The translations under genes and the position numbers were made by a program. Source: Schistocerca nitens (taxonomy: Eukaryota > Arthropoda > Insecta > Orthoptera > Acrididae). Taken from it: 64,000 nucleotides of DNA. Below are positions 20,521-33,713 of this stretch, piece by piece (positions within the stretch are counted from its first letter, which is position 1; every line of letters begins with the position of its first letter). The notes under the pieces are model-generated. The model saw only the letters and a list, made by a program, of their open reading frames with translations. It searched no databases and was not told the origin of the DNA. The stretch is taken from the NCBI RefSeq assembly GCF_023898315.1, contig NC_064621.1, positions 539,297,383 to 539,361,382 on the forward strand, in the 5' to 3' direction.

Positions 20521-23500
20521 TTTGAGCTCCAACCCTCGTATTTCATAGGGCCCTGCGGGCCTTGTCCGTGCATTAGTTAGATAACTAAGTTGAAATGTAT
20601 GAGTAGGTGATCTTTCTTTATAAATCTGTACAACATCTATAACTGTTCGCTGTTTTCGACTGTCACGGCACTATCACGACGCTGAAAATAAAACGCGTGA
20701 GCCGGATTAGTACGGACGGTGAGAGGACAATTGTTAACACAAAATAAACGGCGAACTGTCGCTTCAACTGCATAGGCAAGAACAGTTTCGCAGATACTAC
20801 TGACATTTATACCAGCAGTTGAAAATAGTATGTGAACGGTATCAACACGAACAACTCCAGACTGCAAAATTAAATACCACGGCGCTTGTGCTGCCACGGA
20901 CGAAGATGAGCCTATCATTATTAGATTTCTGCAATCGATTGAGATTCCCGAATGTGTGAGATGTGGATTATTAGAGTTGTTTGCGGTGATGTCTGGTATA
21001 ATTGTCTTCGTTTCAGCTAGACAGGTTAAAGTAAATTTGTGACACCGACTATCATGGTTGTACGGGGTGTCTGGCATCGCTGTCTTCGATTCAGCTTTTA
21101 GGTCAAGCCAATATTCGATTCCAGTTATGTGTTATTTGTATATTTTTATTCGATTTATACTGAAGGAATTCTTGTGTTTTATTTTTCGATTATGTGGATA
21201 TCTTGGAATGATGTTAGACTTATTGTCGTATTTTTAGTTTGTCCCCACCAAAAACTCCCAAATTTTTTCAGTTGTCTCGTTGGTTTCATCTCATTAGGTG
21301 ACTGAACTATTTCACCTGTTCTTATGTTTGTCTGTCGTAAGGTTGCCATCTCGAAAGATATAAGGAGCCTGTTATTAAATATTAGCTGTGGTTGTCTTGA
21401 TAAGGGTCTAAACTATGTTGTATATTCCAAATATGACGCCTTGTATCAAATCAGATGTGTGGAATTGGACCGTGTGCTAATCCCGATCCTTGTACGCAGA
21501 ATTACGTTCCGTTATTATCAATGTGTATGTGTTCACGACGTACATGTCTCGAAACTAAGGTTTTTGTAGCCAACGTTGCCTCGACCTCCAAACAGATCGT
21601 TTACAATCGACTTTCACCGAAAACCGACGTTTTACTGTTGATTCTTTATCTGCTCTAAGTATGTGCCCATAGACTATATTTAAGTATCGCCAATTTAAAC
21701 AAAACGAGCAGTGCATCACTGGTATACACGGTCAGTTCTACTGTTAAAATTAGGTCCACCATCCCAATCCGATTACAGTACGAGCTTTCAACTGAAACGG
21801 TACTACCGTACTTCTTCGGCAACGGAAGACCTGAATATGGAATTCAACATTCCTGCTTCTGCTTCTATTGCCTAGGGTCCTGTGTCTTCCATGAATGTTT
21901 AGAGGCTATCTTAGATGCCACTGAAAGCTTAACTAGAATTTATTTTGACCTAGTGAAAGGATTTTCTAGAAGATTCTGCTACAATAGCTGTTGAAGGCCT
22001 CACGCATTATATTTGTTTATTTATTTTTGTAGTCAACATGTTTCATTCTGCATCTCTTAGACAGTAGTCACTGTGTCTTTAGAAGTTCCTTAACTCAGTA
22101 AGGCAGTCATCATCTGAAGATTGTTTTGAACTCCACAGTGCATTGCTAGACATGTCCTGTAGGAGGTGGTATGCATTATCCTCCAACCTCTGAAGTGACT
22201 TACCCACCCAGTTATAGGAGGACCAATGATTTAACGCAGATTCCAAACCATGCTGCATCTTGGCATTTTCACATCAATAAACGTTCTAAGAGGCGAAATA
22301 AGTGAAAAGTGACAGAAAGATCCTAGGATCGACCGGGGATTGAACTCGAGATGGATTTGTAGTCTGGAACATTACTACTGAGTAACTGAGCAAAGTCATG
22401 GAGCGTCCGCCTGGCCCTATGAACAGTTGTACGTCACACGTTTCTCTCTAGTTCTTGATCGAGAATTCTGCAAACCTTGAGCCACAGTCGCTCTTCATAC
22501 TCCTGCACAGTGCTAAACGTTTAAAATTCCTACTTGGGAAATAACACCACTGCGCTTCACCTTGTTTACTAAATGAATAAATCATTCCACTTAAGTTAGC
22601 TTCCCTTCATATTTCGGTACTAGTTTTTGCTACGACTACCTCACTGACACTAATAGCAGTTGCGATGTGCAGGTCTTCAAAGAAGCCCAGTCTATTTGCT
22701 ACCATTAGATGTAACATACTTTCAAACAACCTGTTCAAAGTGATAGTCAGAAGAAGCAGATAGTTATGTTTCATAGGAGGTTTTGTCACATCCTCATAGT
22801 TATACCAGTCTATTTTTGGATGATTCATATGTGTTCCAATGACGACACTGTGACTGGGGACCACGTGTATTACCTGAGTGAGGTTCTCTCTAAGGTGAGC
22901 CTACTAGGCAATAAAACGTCCCAATTATGAGTTTTTGCCCATCGTTGATACTGAGTCCTCACCAGATGAATCCATAGATTAGTCTGAAAACAAAGGCACC
23001 AAACAATTATCTTGTTGGCTGATTTAAGAAAGGCCAGAAACAAATTGGAGAGACAATAATTGTGAAAAAGTTAAAATCTGAAAGAATGAGTACTTAGAAT
23101 TGAAAAGAATATAAGAAAATAACACAAACTTACATCTAACAAGAAAGGATTGAAAGGATAAAGGCGATGAGTTATAAAACAAATAAAATCTAGAGCACAG
23201 ATGAGGATTCAAATATAAATCTGAAACGTGAGAATAAGTTAACGATTATTTGTAGACAGTTATTATCAGTCGTCACAATGAAAGAATACTTTTATCAATT
23301 TTCCTTTATAGGAGTTAGCTTTGAAAAGTGATACTATAGAAAGATCTTTCGTTATTCACTATTCAAACTTGACACTCTCTAAAAACTCAGACAAAACATT
23401 CAGAAGATTTTCAGTCTTTATGAGGCAGTGCAAACTGAAATTCAGTTAAATAGTTAAAGTAATTTTCAGAACAAAATAAATTAAAGTGAATGACTCTAAT

Positions 23501-24000
23501 TGTTTGTAATTTTGTTGGAAGAGTTTTCCTGAGGAGTTTTATATTAGTGTTCCAAGAATGAAACTCATTCATTCACTCACTATGTTTTGTAAATCCCTTC
23601 TCTGAAGAGAGAGCTCAAGGGATGTGGACCAAGTCAGGTTATACATTAAGAAGCATAAGCAACCACTGCAGCCTACTTCTCTAAAATTTATCAGTACCAA
23701 AATATGCTACTGACGTTGGGTTATACATGCAAATATCAGTTTGACAAATAAACGTTTCTAGTGCAGCTCATAGTGTTCAGAAGCTTTCTTTCATAAATAT
23801 CTTAAATCTGCAGGGCACCAAGCATTCAAGATTTTTACTATACATACTGATAACTGTGGAAATTACTTTATATTTGTTCATGTACATTAGGAGGAAAACA
23901 GTCCCTAAGAAAAAAAGTGGCAGTACTACTTCTTTTCTACTGCTCAATCAACATTTATATGTAACTTTTCCCACTAGTTTTCCTTCTATACACGTTTGAC
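20521..24000. other. unassigned stretch
   Basis: About 3.5 kb without a supported gene. The longest frame, 146 codons on the minus strand at 20637-21077, has no domain I recognise, no clear start context and no neighbouring exon signals. Near 22330-22420 there is a sequence ('ggggattgaactcgagatgg') that might be the minus strand of a decayed tRNA-like SINE, but its cloverleaf cannot be completed. Confidence 0.4.
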
Positions 24001-24002
24001 AC

Positions 24003-24380
24003 ATATACTGCAAACATCTTCTCCACCCCCTCTCTGTGTCCACGTCTTCTTCACCCTGTCTCTCTGTACACCTTGCCGTCCCACATCTATGTGTCCATCT
24101 CCTCCTGCCCCTCTCTTTGTCCACCCCCTCCACCCCTTCTCTCAGACTATGTCTTCCTCCTTCTCCATCTGTCCACTTAATCTACCCCCTCTTTCTGTCC
24201 ATCTCATCCTCCTCCACACACTCTCTGTCTATCTCCTCCTCCTCCTCCCCCCACTCTCTTCATCCATCTTGTCCTCCTCCTCCTCATACTCCCTCACTCC
24301 TTCTATCCATCCCTCCTCTCCTTTCTCTGTGTCCATCTCCTCCTCACCCCATTTTCTGTCCCTCATCCTCACCCTCTCTT
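24003..24380. repeat. pyrimidine-rich low-complexity tract
   Basis: About 380 bp of almost pure C/T on the plus strand, with irregular CTCCTCC, CACCCC and TCTCTGTCCA units in loose tandem. The two long frames reading through it are Ser/Pro/Leu-rich artefacts of composition, not genes. Such tracts can form triplex-type structures; that is inference. Confidence 0.9.
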
Positions 24381-24654
24381 ACTATCGATGTCTCTATCAT
24401 ATTCATTGCTCAGCTGTACTCATCGACACGTGTAGTCGCTGAAAGACATGTCAATACTAACTACATAATACGACTTTTGCATAGGGCAGCCTATACGTCA
24501 GGGTTGAAAAATGTTTTTACTCCATACCTCCACTCCTATGAGAGCAAGTAGGTTCTAACTACCACAATGTTGATTCTCGTGTGACAGTCTATGAATGTAC
24601 CAAATTTGATTTAGGAAGAGGTGCTGGATGCACACAGACACACCCACCCACACA

Positions 24655-25946
<1,292 letters not shown>

Positions 25947-25960
25947 TCAGGTACTGTAGG

Positions 25961-26205
25961 TGGTGGTGGTTAGTGTTTAACGTCCCGTCGACAACGAGGT
26001 CATTAGAGACGGATCGCAAGCTCGGGTTAGGGAAGGATTGGGAAGGAAATCGGCCGTGCCCTTTCAATGGAACCATCCCGGCATTTGCCTGAAACGATTT
26101 AGGGAAATCACGGAAAACCTAAATCAGGATGGCCGGAGACGGGATTGAACCGTCGTCCTCCCGAATGCGAGTCCAGTGTGCTAACCACTGCGCCACCTCG
26201 CTCGG
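25961..26205 (-). mobile_element. tRNA-derived SINE, family D
   Basis: A perfect 14-bp TSD, 'tcaggtactgtagg', at 25947-25960 and 26206-26219 defines it exactly. On the minus strand it starts with a tRNA-like head 'gaccgagcgaggtggcgcag' and 'tggttagcacactgg', B box 'cggttcaatcccg', then a body with 'ctgatttaggttttccgtga' and 'gggcacggccgatttccttc'. I recognise this family from insect genomes. It is the best preserved short insertion in this part of the window. Confidence 0.96.
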
Positions 26206-26539
26206 TCAGGTACTGTAGGGAAGAAAAACATTTTTACTGTGCATATAAAGTCATATTTACACCTTTTTAGTAATAGGTCACTTTTCGACCACCTTTTTCA
26301 AAAAATGCCTATATCGGTCGTATCTTCAAGGACACAAGAATAAAAACGTGACAATGTTTGAGGTGATGTTGTCACAAATAAACACAACAATTACTGCAAA
26401 GTTTTAATTAGCAAGACTATAGTAGACAAGCAGCGTAACACAGTAATCAGTTCGATGGAAGACATTTTGTGCAGGGTAGACAAAAAGCTCTCGAAGCAAC
26501 AAAGGCGGCGTCCAAAGTAATAAGCATCGCACAAGTGGT

Positions 26540-27580
26540 CGCACTATTCAGTGTGGTTCAACATGCCAAACGTAAAGTGCTCCAGCAGCTTGAAGTTGAG
26601 AGGTTCTGCTCATGATTTTGGAGAGAAGTTCTTCAGCTCTGATGGAGAAAAATTATTTTGTAAACTATATGAAGTTAAAGTTAGTGCAGAAAAGCGCTTT
26701 AATGTGCAACAACGCTCTAATACCGCCAAACGTAGCAGCTGTGTGAAGAGAAGTGCTGAAAATGACAGCAGACAGACGCTGTTATTTGAGCAGACTGGTC
26801 ACCTTCAACTATGTATTCTTTAGTAACTTGCGTGACATGATGGTGTCTTTAAACACCACATACGAGAAGCCGAAGAATCCACTCTTCAGGTAGTTTTGGA
26901 AAAGTACTCAGATTAATCTACAATGAAAAAGAACTATTTATCCGCATTCTACGAAGAGGTGCTCAACAAAATACGAATTAGTGTTGCTGGCCAATAGGTC
27001 TTTGTGTCCACAGATGGAAACACAAATATGGGTGGGTGTTACATTGCATATGCTGATGGCGTTCTAAAAGCTGACGGGCTGGGAGAATTTGTTCCTCCTG
27101 ACGTGTGAAGCTCTTGAGAGAGTAAACAAGTCGACAGATACAATGTTGTTTGCCAACTTTATGAAGCTACTGTGCATGTCTGGTGTGAACAGAGACAACA
27201 TTTTCCTGTTAGTAACAAATGACGCTTCATACACGGCTAAAGCAATCAAGAGGCTTTCAGAGTCTCTACCTCAATATGGTGAATGTCACTTGCCTTGCAC
27301 ATGCGTTACACAGAGTTGCAGAACATGTGCAATCAAATTACACCGATGGAAAGGAAATCTACATGTGAGCTCTGTTATGGGTTCCGAAAGTCAAAGAAGA
27401 AACACTTTCACTACTGCTCTGTCCCCAGCCTGTTCTTACACAATGAGTCTTGGCTTGGTGCTGCTGAGTATTACGGCACCAACTACACCAAAATAAAGAC
27501 AATTTTTTGTGAGCTTCACAGTGATTAATTAAGTGCTATTGAAACTTGGAAGAGGTCTAACAAGGAATTCCTTGAATGTG
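26540..27580 (+). pseudogene. hAT-superfamily element remnant (CGGBP1-like), 5' part
   Basis: 26563-26823 encodes a BED-like/CGGBP1-like N-terminus: 'SSDGEKLFCKLYEVKVSAEK' with 'RFNVQQRSNTAKRSS' and 'RQTLLFEQTG' (only some of the usual zinc-binding residues remain). Degraded frames follow, with 'NIFLLVTNDASYTAKAIKRL' (the hAT Asp/DDE region) near 27200 and 'NLFLLTCEALERVNKSTDT' near 27090. Stops and frameshifts throughout. The matching C-terminal part is found at 30000-30420, so the element was split by later insertions. Confidence 0.75.
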
Positions 27581-27638
27581 AGGTCGCAAAAGGCCGATGA
27601 TGTTTACGGCATTCGGTGCCCCACATATTGTCTACAAT

Positions 27639-28040
27639 CTCTCTCTTTTCAGGCATTAATCCCGACTTGCAAAGTCTGCTGGGTAACCAGATGTGGCATG
27701 TTAATTGTAAGGGGTAGCCAAATGCTCTTCCTGTCGCCACCCTGTACCCCCCCCCCCCCCTATGAAGGATTCAGTGTACCCCAACTGTCTGCATCCAGTG
27801 TAATCCATGGAATAGTGCGAATATGTTCAGATGTCTGAGAGCCGTGTAACTGAGGCGGAACGTGGGGACCAGCCTGGTAGTCACCCAGTGGGATGTGGAA
27901 AACTGCCTAAAAACCACATCCAGGCTGGCCGGCACACTGGCCCACGTCGTTAATCCTGCCAGGCGGATTCTATACGGGACCGGCGTGCCTACCCGAGTCC
28001 AGGAAGCAGCGCGTTAGCACTCTTGGCTACCCTGGCGGGT
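27639..28040 (-). mobile_element. 402-bp tRNA-derived SINE, family E
   Basis: A perfect 17-bp TSD, 'cacatattgtctacaat', at 27622-27638 and 28041-28057 fixes both ends. On the minus strand the tRNA-like head reads 'acccgccagggtagccaaga' with a following 'gtgctaacgcgctgcttcct', and then a body with 'ggatgtggtttttaggcag'. Near its far end it contains a 14-bp C-tract (27757-27770) and an AT-rich part. It has no coding capacity. It sits between the hAT and pogo-like segments. Confidence 0.95.
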
Positions 28041-28059
28041 CACATATTGTCTACAATGC

Positions 28060-29960
28060 AACCACAGTATTGGCTGCTAACGACGACAGAGACTGGGACT
28101 GGAGGTATCCAGTGACGGGCACAACCTGAGGCTACGGAACGTTGCAGACCAGCTTAGTCGACGAGTAACTCTCAAGAATGCTATAGTGCTAATGGTGCTG
28201 ATACAAAGCAGAGCAATGGCAATGATAAACAAAGCTAACATTGCATTATATCTACAAGAACAGTTGCCATAGTTGACATTTCGTCAGAATGGAACCCGAG
28301 GAACTTCGCACAGTGAGAAAGATGCGGCAAATGAAATACTAGCGTTTGTGCAAGGTGAGTCATTGGAATGTGTGGTGTCGTTTACGCTCAATGGTGCGAA
28401 CAATGTCCATGCGGAGTACAGTGATGACGGTATGTGCTTAACAACTGAAAGTGATGTTGAAATAGGTGTCGAGCCATGTAGTTCATCATCCATGTGGGAC
28501 AGGGAGCCACAAATCCCGTTTCCAGTGAAACGTAGTAAAGGACAATCGTTGTCCAAGGAGCGCGTACTAAACATAATTACGTAGATGGGAGATCACCCGC
28601 AGCGTAGTATAAAACACTTATGAACAGATTTCAAATAAATCCGCTGCGATATGACCGTGTAGTACATAAGAAGAGCTACGAATATTCAAGGGAGGACACT
28701 TGTTACAAAAACTGATGTTTGCGCGTTTCAGGGATGCTCGATATAATTTACAGGATGTGCGTGATAGTTATCTACTACGTTACGCCCATCAAATTGTGCT
28801 CGACAGAGGTTACATTGATTTCAAGGAAAGCAGTAGATGGCAGCATAATGTCAAACAGGGCTACAGAATTGCAAGACGTAAGATAACGAAATTTCAAACA
28901 AAGAGAAATCTTGGAATGCACAGCAAACTGCGGAATCTGCCCGAAGATTTGTATATGAGATAAACAAACTTATCCCATCGTCCAGTAAAAAATCTGTTTT
29001 CATCTCCGGCAAATGGGGATCCAAAGAGGAAATTCATGTGAATGGAACCCTGAAATTAGAGGTACGAAGAGAGTTGTATTAGGATCAACTAACATCAAGG
29101 CCTTAAAGCACAATTATGCGGACTGTTAATCTGGATGGTAAATTGGCTGGAAAGTTAGTTATTGGAGTTGATATGTCCCTTACGATTCTTTCTCGTGTGC
29201 GTTATCTTGCAATGACAGTAGGGAACATTTACGTCACTGCAAGCAAGAGTGGTAAAATGGTTGCAAGAGAACTACAACTATGGTAAGAGCATTGCTATTG
29301 GTCAATAGCTAGTCAAAATAACTCGCTTTTGCGATTCCTGATCTGCTTATAAAAACCATGTTCCTTTAGAGCACTTCTGACAATTGTGTGACATTGTAAT
29401 TCATACTGCATGGAACCGCTGGACAAATTGAGCCTCTGGATGCTTGTTTTTTCCGTACCAATAAAATATATTATCTCAATATCTGCTGCTACGCCTTAAA
29501 GGGCAGCCAGTTTCCCGATAAGCTCCACGACAGTTTCGCATTCGCTTGCATGCCATCACATACCATCAATTCTCATCACTCCGTTACGCGAATGTAATTC
29601 TATATGCACTCTTTAAGAGTGGACACCCAGCAGAAGGTACCGCACAGTTTGTATGTAATTCCCAAGCCGTTCGCCTTCGATCGTGATGGTGCGAACCTTT
29701 GCGATCACTGTGGGGCGTCATTTTTCATTCTGTGTTCATGATGCATGTTAATGTTTCATTTTGAACATTTCTTGAATGTCGACGATATCAATTTTGTGAA
29801 GTGTGCTACATCCATCCCATACAAGGATGATCTCTACACACCTGTGACACTTATTTTCTGTTGCCCTCCTGATGCACGTGGTGAAATTTTCCCTGTCATA
29901 ATTGTTAACACAAGACTTTCAAATGAGGTTTACTGAAGCCTGAAACTTGGGACATCGCAT
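28060..29960 (+). pseudogene. pogo/Tigger-like DDE transposase remnant
   Basis: Ordered but frameshifted pieces. 28273-28584 is an acidic open segment ('EILAFVQGESLECVVSF'). 28780-28960 encodes 'RGYIDFKESSRWQHNVKQGY' and 'RIARRKITKFQTKRNLGMHS', a helix-turn-helix-like block. 29120-29260 encodes 'VNLDGKLAGKLVIGVD' and 'GNIYVTASKSGKMVARE', near the DDE core. 29690-29820 ends with 'CDHCG' and 'HFEHFLNVDDINFVKC', a C-terminal Cys/His tail seen in such proteins. It lies within the hAT remnant. Not functional. Confidence 0.65.
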
Positions 29961-29999
29961 TCAAGGGACTCCTTGTAAGATACTCAGTCTAGAAAATTG

Positions 30000-30420
30000 G
30001 CATAAGTCAACGGCAACTATTCAGCGATATGAAAAGCCATCACACGACTGGAAGTTGCTTTTACTGAACCGTGTAACGCCTTAGATATGGTGCAACATGT
30101 GCAGAGTGTGTTGGGTCGAGTTCGTAGGCATGTGGTCGACGAAGTGAACTACAAATTCTACAGTGGAATCCTGAATATTGTACAATGCTCAAAATTAGTG
30201 ACAGTCTTTCTGGAATGTCACAAAAATTGGAAGACAATGAACCAAAGCTGGCATACAGTGACCTCGCAGCCTTCAAATACGCTCCTGTGATGTGGAGAGG
30301 AGTTTTCCCAAGTACAAAACTATCCTCAGCGACAACTGCATATCTTTGAAAATGGAAAACCTGAAAATTCACCTTGCGATCCAATGCAACTCTGTAGAAA
30401 CTGAAGTTTTACAGGACATC
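30000..30420 (+). pseudogene. hAT-superfamily element remnant, C-terminal part
   Basis: Frames around 30030-30400 contain 'RLEVAFTEPCNALDMVQHVQ', 'SDLAAFKYAPVMWRGVFP' and, in another frame, 'FPKYKTILSDNCISLKMENL', equivalent to the C-terminal dimerisation region of CGGBP1-like hAT proteins (the usual 'VERSFSxYK...' block). They continue the 5' part at 26540-27580, so this element once spanned the SINE and the pogo-like segment. Confidence 0.75.
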
Positions 30421-30916
30421 GTAACTTACTTGGTATACTTAAACAAATGGTGTGCAGTAGTAAAAACGTGGTTTTATTGTTTGGGTCGGTGTTACTATAT
30501 GTCGTCTTGGTATTTTTTTTTCTTTCAAACACACGTAGATATTTCAAAAATAAGCGCTGGTTAGATGCAAACACTGCAAAAAGTAGGTACAATGCTCACA
30601 GTTTGTTCAGATGTGAATTTTGAATTGCAAGGTATATAAAAAAAGCCAACAAGGGCATTTTAAATAAACTTATTTAAAATTATATTTTATTTTTAAGGTC
30701 ATAAACGCTCGCATATTTCGCTGTTTTTTGGCTCATTAAAATCTGGGCCGAATTATAAATAAGACTACCGTGTGATGCTCGTATATTGCGATTTGTGCAT
30801 CCATTTAGACGAACTATTACAATTCAATACTTGCAACACAGAAAAGCAAAGGATGACGCACAGTTTTACTGTTTAAAGAGAAGAATACGTCTAAAAAGGA
30901 AGGATAAAATTTTTAA
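30421..30916. other. unassigned stretch before the tRNA gene
   Basis: AT-rich, no gene. T-runs at 30893-30916 (reading on the minus strand) lie immediately downstream of the tRNA and fit a Pol III terminator. Confidence 0.5.
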
Positions 30917-30988
30917 GGGCTCAGCCGGGATTTGAACCCGGGACCTCCTGCACCCAAAGCAGGAATCATACCCCTAGACCACTGAGCC
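30917..30988 (-). tRNA. tRNA-Pro (anticodon TGG)
   Basis: The minus strand forms a complete cloverleaf. The acceptor stem GGCTCAG pairs perfectly with CTGAGCC (7 bp), the anticodon stem is TCCTG/CAGGA around a loop with TGG in 'ctttgggtg', and the T arm is CCGGG-ttcaaat-CCCGG. The discriminator base is C, as in eukaryotic tRNA-Pro. The internal A box ('tggtctagggg') and B box ('ggttcaaatcc') are intact, and T4 and T5 runs follow on the minus strand within 30 nt, a Pol III terminator. There is no CCA, no SINE tail and no TSD, so I regard it as a real host gene rather than a SINE head. It reads Pro codons ending in A, with wobble. Confidence 0.95.
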
Positions 30989-32058
30989 CTACGGAAGTCC
31001 TGCCGCGCATTTATGGATAACTCATTGAGGTAGAAGACGCATTTAGAATTGAATTGAAAATTTTCGTTTGTTTTTCGGTGAAATTTTTAGGTTTAGCGCT
31101 TGAACATATTATCTCCCACGAGAGTTTGCACCACAGTGCCACAGACTCTAGACTGGAGTAATGAGGTACAGTACAGAATACACGATGTACCACAAGGCCT
31201 ACAGCAAAAGTATTAAATTGTTGTAAGATCGGAACACAGTCGTAATCTATGTTCTTCTGGGGTGCGGTTGTTTCAGACACTAGTTATACTGATCTGCGAT
31301 ACATTCTGAATTACTTTTCTTCTAATTTCACTTCAACCGCTAATCTCTTACATTCTAATATCTGGAAGAAACGTCATCATTCCTTTTATAACATGGCTCC
31401 AAGGAATAGTAATTTGTAGTTGTAGTTGTGTTTGTTTTTTGATGAAAATGTTAGCCTGTCAACAGTATACCATATGATGAGCTAAAGAGTAACAAATGTG
31501 AGAAACGCAATAACAAATGTCAGGTAGAAAGGTATTATTAACAGAACACAAAGTAGCATTGGAATCACAAGATCAGCTATAGGGAATATTTTTACAATTA
31601 TTCAATATAATTCAACATATTCCGGTTTATTGTAAGTTAACTAATTCATGATACAACCATGTTATTAATCACAGGTCTATTATGACAAGTATATATACGT
31701 TGCTTAAATAGTCCTTATGCACATAGCGCACTCATAAAAAAGTTTACTCTTAATCCAAAACCAATATTAATCTGCTGTATGTCCTCAGGATATACAATGG
31801 CTGTAGTTTCGCAACACTTTCAGTCGTTCGGAGTACCAACATGGGAAGGCCAGATTGGTCCTTGACAAGACCGGCTGCTGTTCCGACTTCAGGTGCTTAG
31901 TCTACCAACCATAGAGCATGAAGTTAAACTCCATAAAACCTTAAAAAATAATAAGTTAGTAGATTTCGATTAAGTTTCAATGTACGTGCTGGAACAATGC
32001 TTATAGAATAAACAAGCTCCCTTGAGAAATATAATAACTGAGTCATTCAGATCAGGTA
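30989..32058. other. unassigned stretch
   Basis: No gene supported. The ORFs are short and without known motifs. Confidence 0.4.
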
Positions 32059-32070
32059 AATTTCCAAAGT

Positions 32071-32270
32071 TCAAATGGTTCAAATGGCTCTGAGCACTAT
32101 GGGACTTAACATCTGTGGTCATCAGTCCCCAAGAACTTAGAAATACTTAAACCTAACTAACCTAAGGACATCACACACGTCCATGCCCGAGGCAGGATTC
32201 GAACCTGCGACCGTAGCAGTCGCGCGGCTCCGGAGTGAGCGCCTAGAACCGCTAGACCACCGCGGCCGGC
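32071..32270 (-). mobile_element. tRNA-derived SINE, family A
   Basis: Full-length minus-strand copy: head 'gccggccgcggtggtctagc', B box 'ggttcgaatcctgcc', standard tail to 'ccatttgaacc'. A perfect 12-bp TSD, 'aatttccaaagt', at 32059-32070 and 32271-32282 shows a clean, fairly recent insertion into unassigned sequence. Confidence 0.97.
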
Positions 32271-32720
32271 AATTTCCAAAGTATTCGTGCCTCTGCTAAA
32301 GGAAGGTACCTAATACTGAAGATACAGAAACATACCAGCTCATTTCTCTATTGGCGACTTTCTAAAAGAAATAACAGCTTTGCAGCAACAACAATAACAA
32401 TAATATTAAAATTCAAAGATAGTCGAACGGATCAGGATAGATAGGCATGGGGAAGAAAAGCATTCCCAAATAAAAAAGACTGAGAAATGAACTGTATTGA
32501 GCAGCGCTTTGACTCGAGTCTCATGTTTGGTAACATCAATGTGACCGTACTTTCTGCTTGGGATAAGTAATATCAATAAATCAGTTATTGTGTTCGATCG
32601 TCATTAATTCCGATCCGCTAATGCCAGGTAACTACAGAGGTGACCCAGAGGCAGTAGATACTTCACAATTCTGGATTTATAGCGTGATGTGCAACACTGG
32701 ACCTTTGTCCACGATGACAG

Positions 32721-32923
32721 AAAAAAATGGTTCAAATGGCTCTGAGCACTATGGGACTTAACATCTATGGCCATCAGTCCCCTAGAACTTAGAACTACTT
32801 AAACCTAACTAACCTAATGACATTACACACACCCATGCCCGAGGCAGGATTCGAACCTGCGACCGTAGCGGTCACGCGGTTCCAGACTGAAGCGCCTAGA
32901 ACAGCACGGCCACAACGGCCGAC
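32721..32923 (-). mobile_element. tRNA-derived SINE, family A
   Basis: Minus-strand copy with head 'gtcggccgttgtggccgtgc', B box 'ggttcgaatcctgcc' and a family tail ending in an A-rich run on the plus strand. TSD 'ccacgatgaca' (32709-32719) and 'ccacggtgaca' (32924-32934) with one mismatch. Confidence 0.96.
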
Positions 32924-32934
32924 CCACGGTGACA

Positions 32935-33701
32935 AATTGACATCACCAGCAAGCAGCGGAGCTTTTTTAATCAGAACTAAGACTTAGATAGCGAATTGCA
33001 TCATTCCGTCAGCACAGGACAAAACTAACTGGAGGAGGCAGGAAGTTGCACGGACGCTAGAGATAATGGGAGGCCAAGCTGCGAGAGAAGAAACCAACAG
33101 CAGCTCTCGAATAGTGTGGGCACAAACATATCCAATGGTGCCACAGGCCATCAAACCTTCTTCAAAATCTCGCGTGGGGTACTCATCCTCGATCAGACAA
33201 TTTTTTCGAAGCACACTACCGCGCCGGATTCTACCGCCCCGGATCATTATTTAATGTTTCCGCTCGCCTTTCACCATACGGCCCGGTGACGTGTGCTTCG
33301 ATTTCACTACCGCGTCCGTAACACCTGCACAGCCGCGCGAGATGTGCACCGAGTACTATCACGTCACAAGTATGGCTGAGACTTTCACGTCCGAATTTGA
33401 CACAATGGTGGCCTTCCAACAACTGGTTAGCGGTAAGCCACCGAGATTAGGAACCATTTCAAAATTTGAAGCATCCCAGGCCAGTCAAACAGATTACGAT
33501 TTCAAATAGTCTAAGTAATTCTATGGGGTTACGGAATGAAAGATGATACACAACAGTTCTAGTTGCCTCTCCACATACATCAAACAAGTGTAACAGGACA
33601 AAAAAGGCTTTATTATTACGTTTGTCGAAGACGGCTGAATGATAAATAACCCATCTTCAACTCAAAAAATTAAAAAAAATTATCAATATACCGTGATAAA
33701 T
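32935..33701. other. unassigned stretch, possibly the 5' part of the Gypsy element
   Basis: No domain is recognisable. A frame at 33291-33509 contains 'MAETFTSEFDTMVAFQQLVS' and might be an N-terminal gag fragment of the Ty3/Gypsy element that follows, but there is no motif to prove it. I find no LTR here. Confidence 0.3.
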
Positions 33702-33713
33702 AACCCAGTTCTT

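Noticed and set aside
20637-21077. 146-codon minus-strand frame
   Set aside because: Begins with Met and looks reasonably mixed in composition, but has no recognisable domain, no splice or promoter context, and lies in repeat-rich DNA. It cannot be supported without homology or expression.
22325-22420. tRNA-like or SINE-like segment
   Set aside because: Only a B-box-like piece ('ggggattgaactcg') is visible; no stems or TSD could be completed.
24036-24551. 171-codon Ser/Pro/Leu-rich frame
   Set aside because: Low-complexity pyrimidine tract, not a gene.
32984-33247. 87-codon minus-strand frame
   Set aside because: No similarity to any family I know; probably chance.
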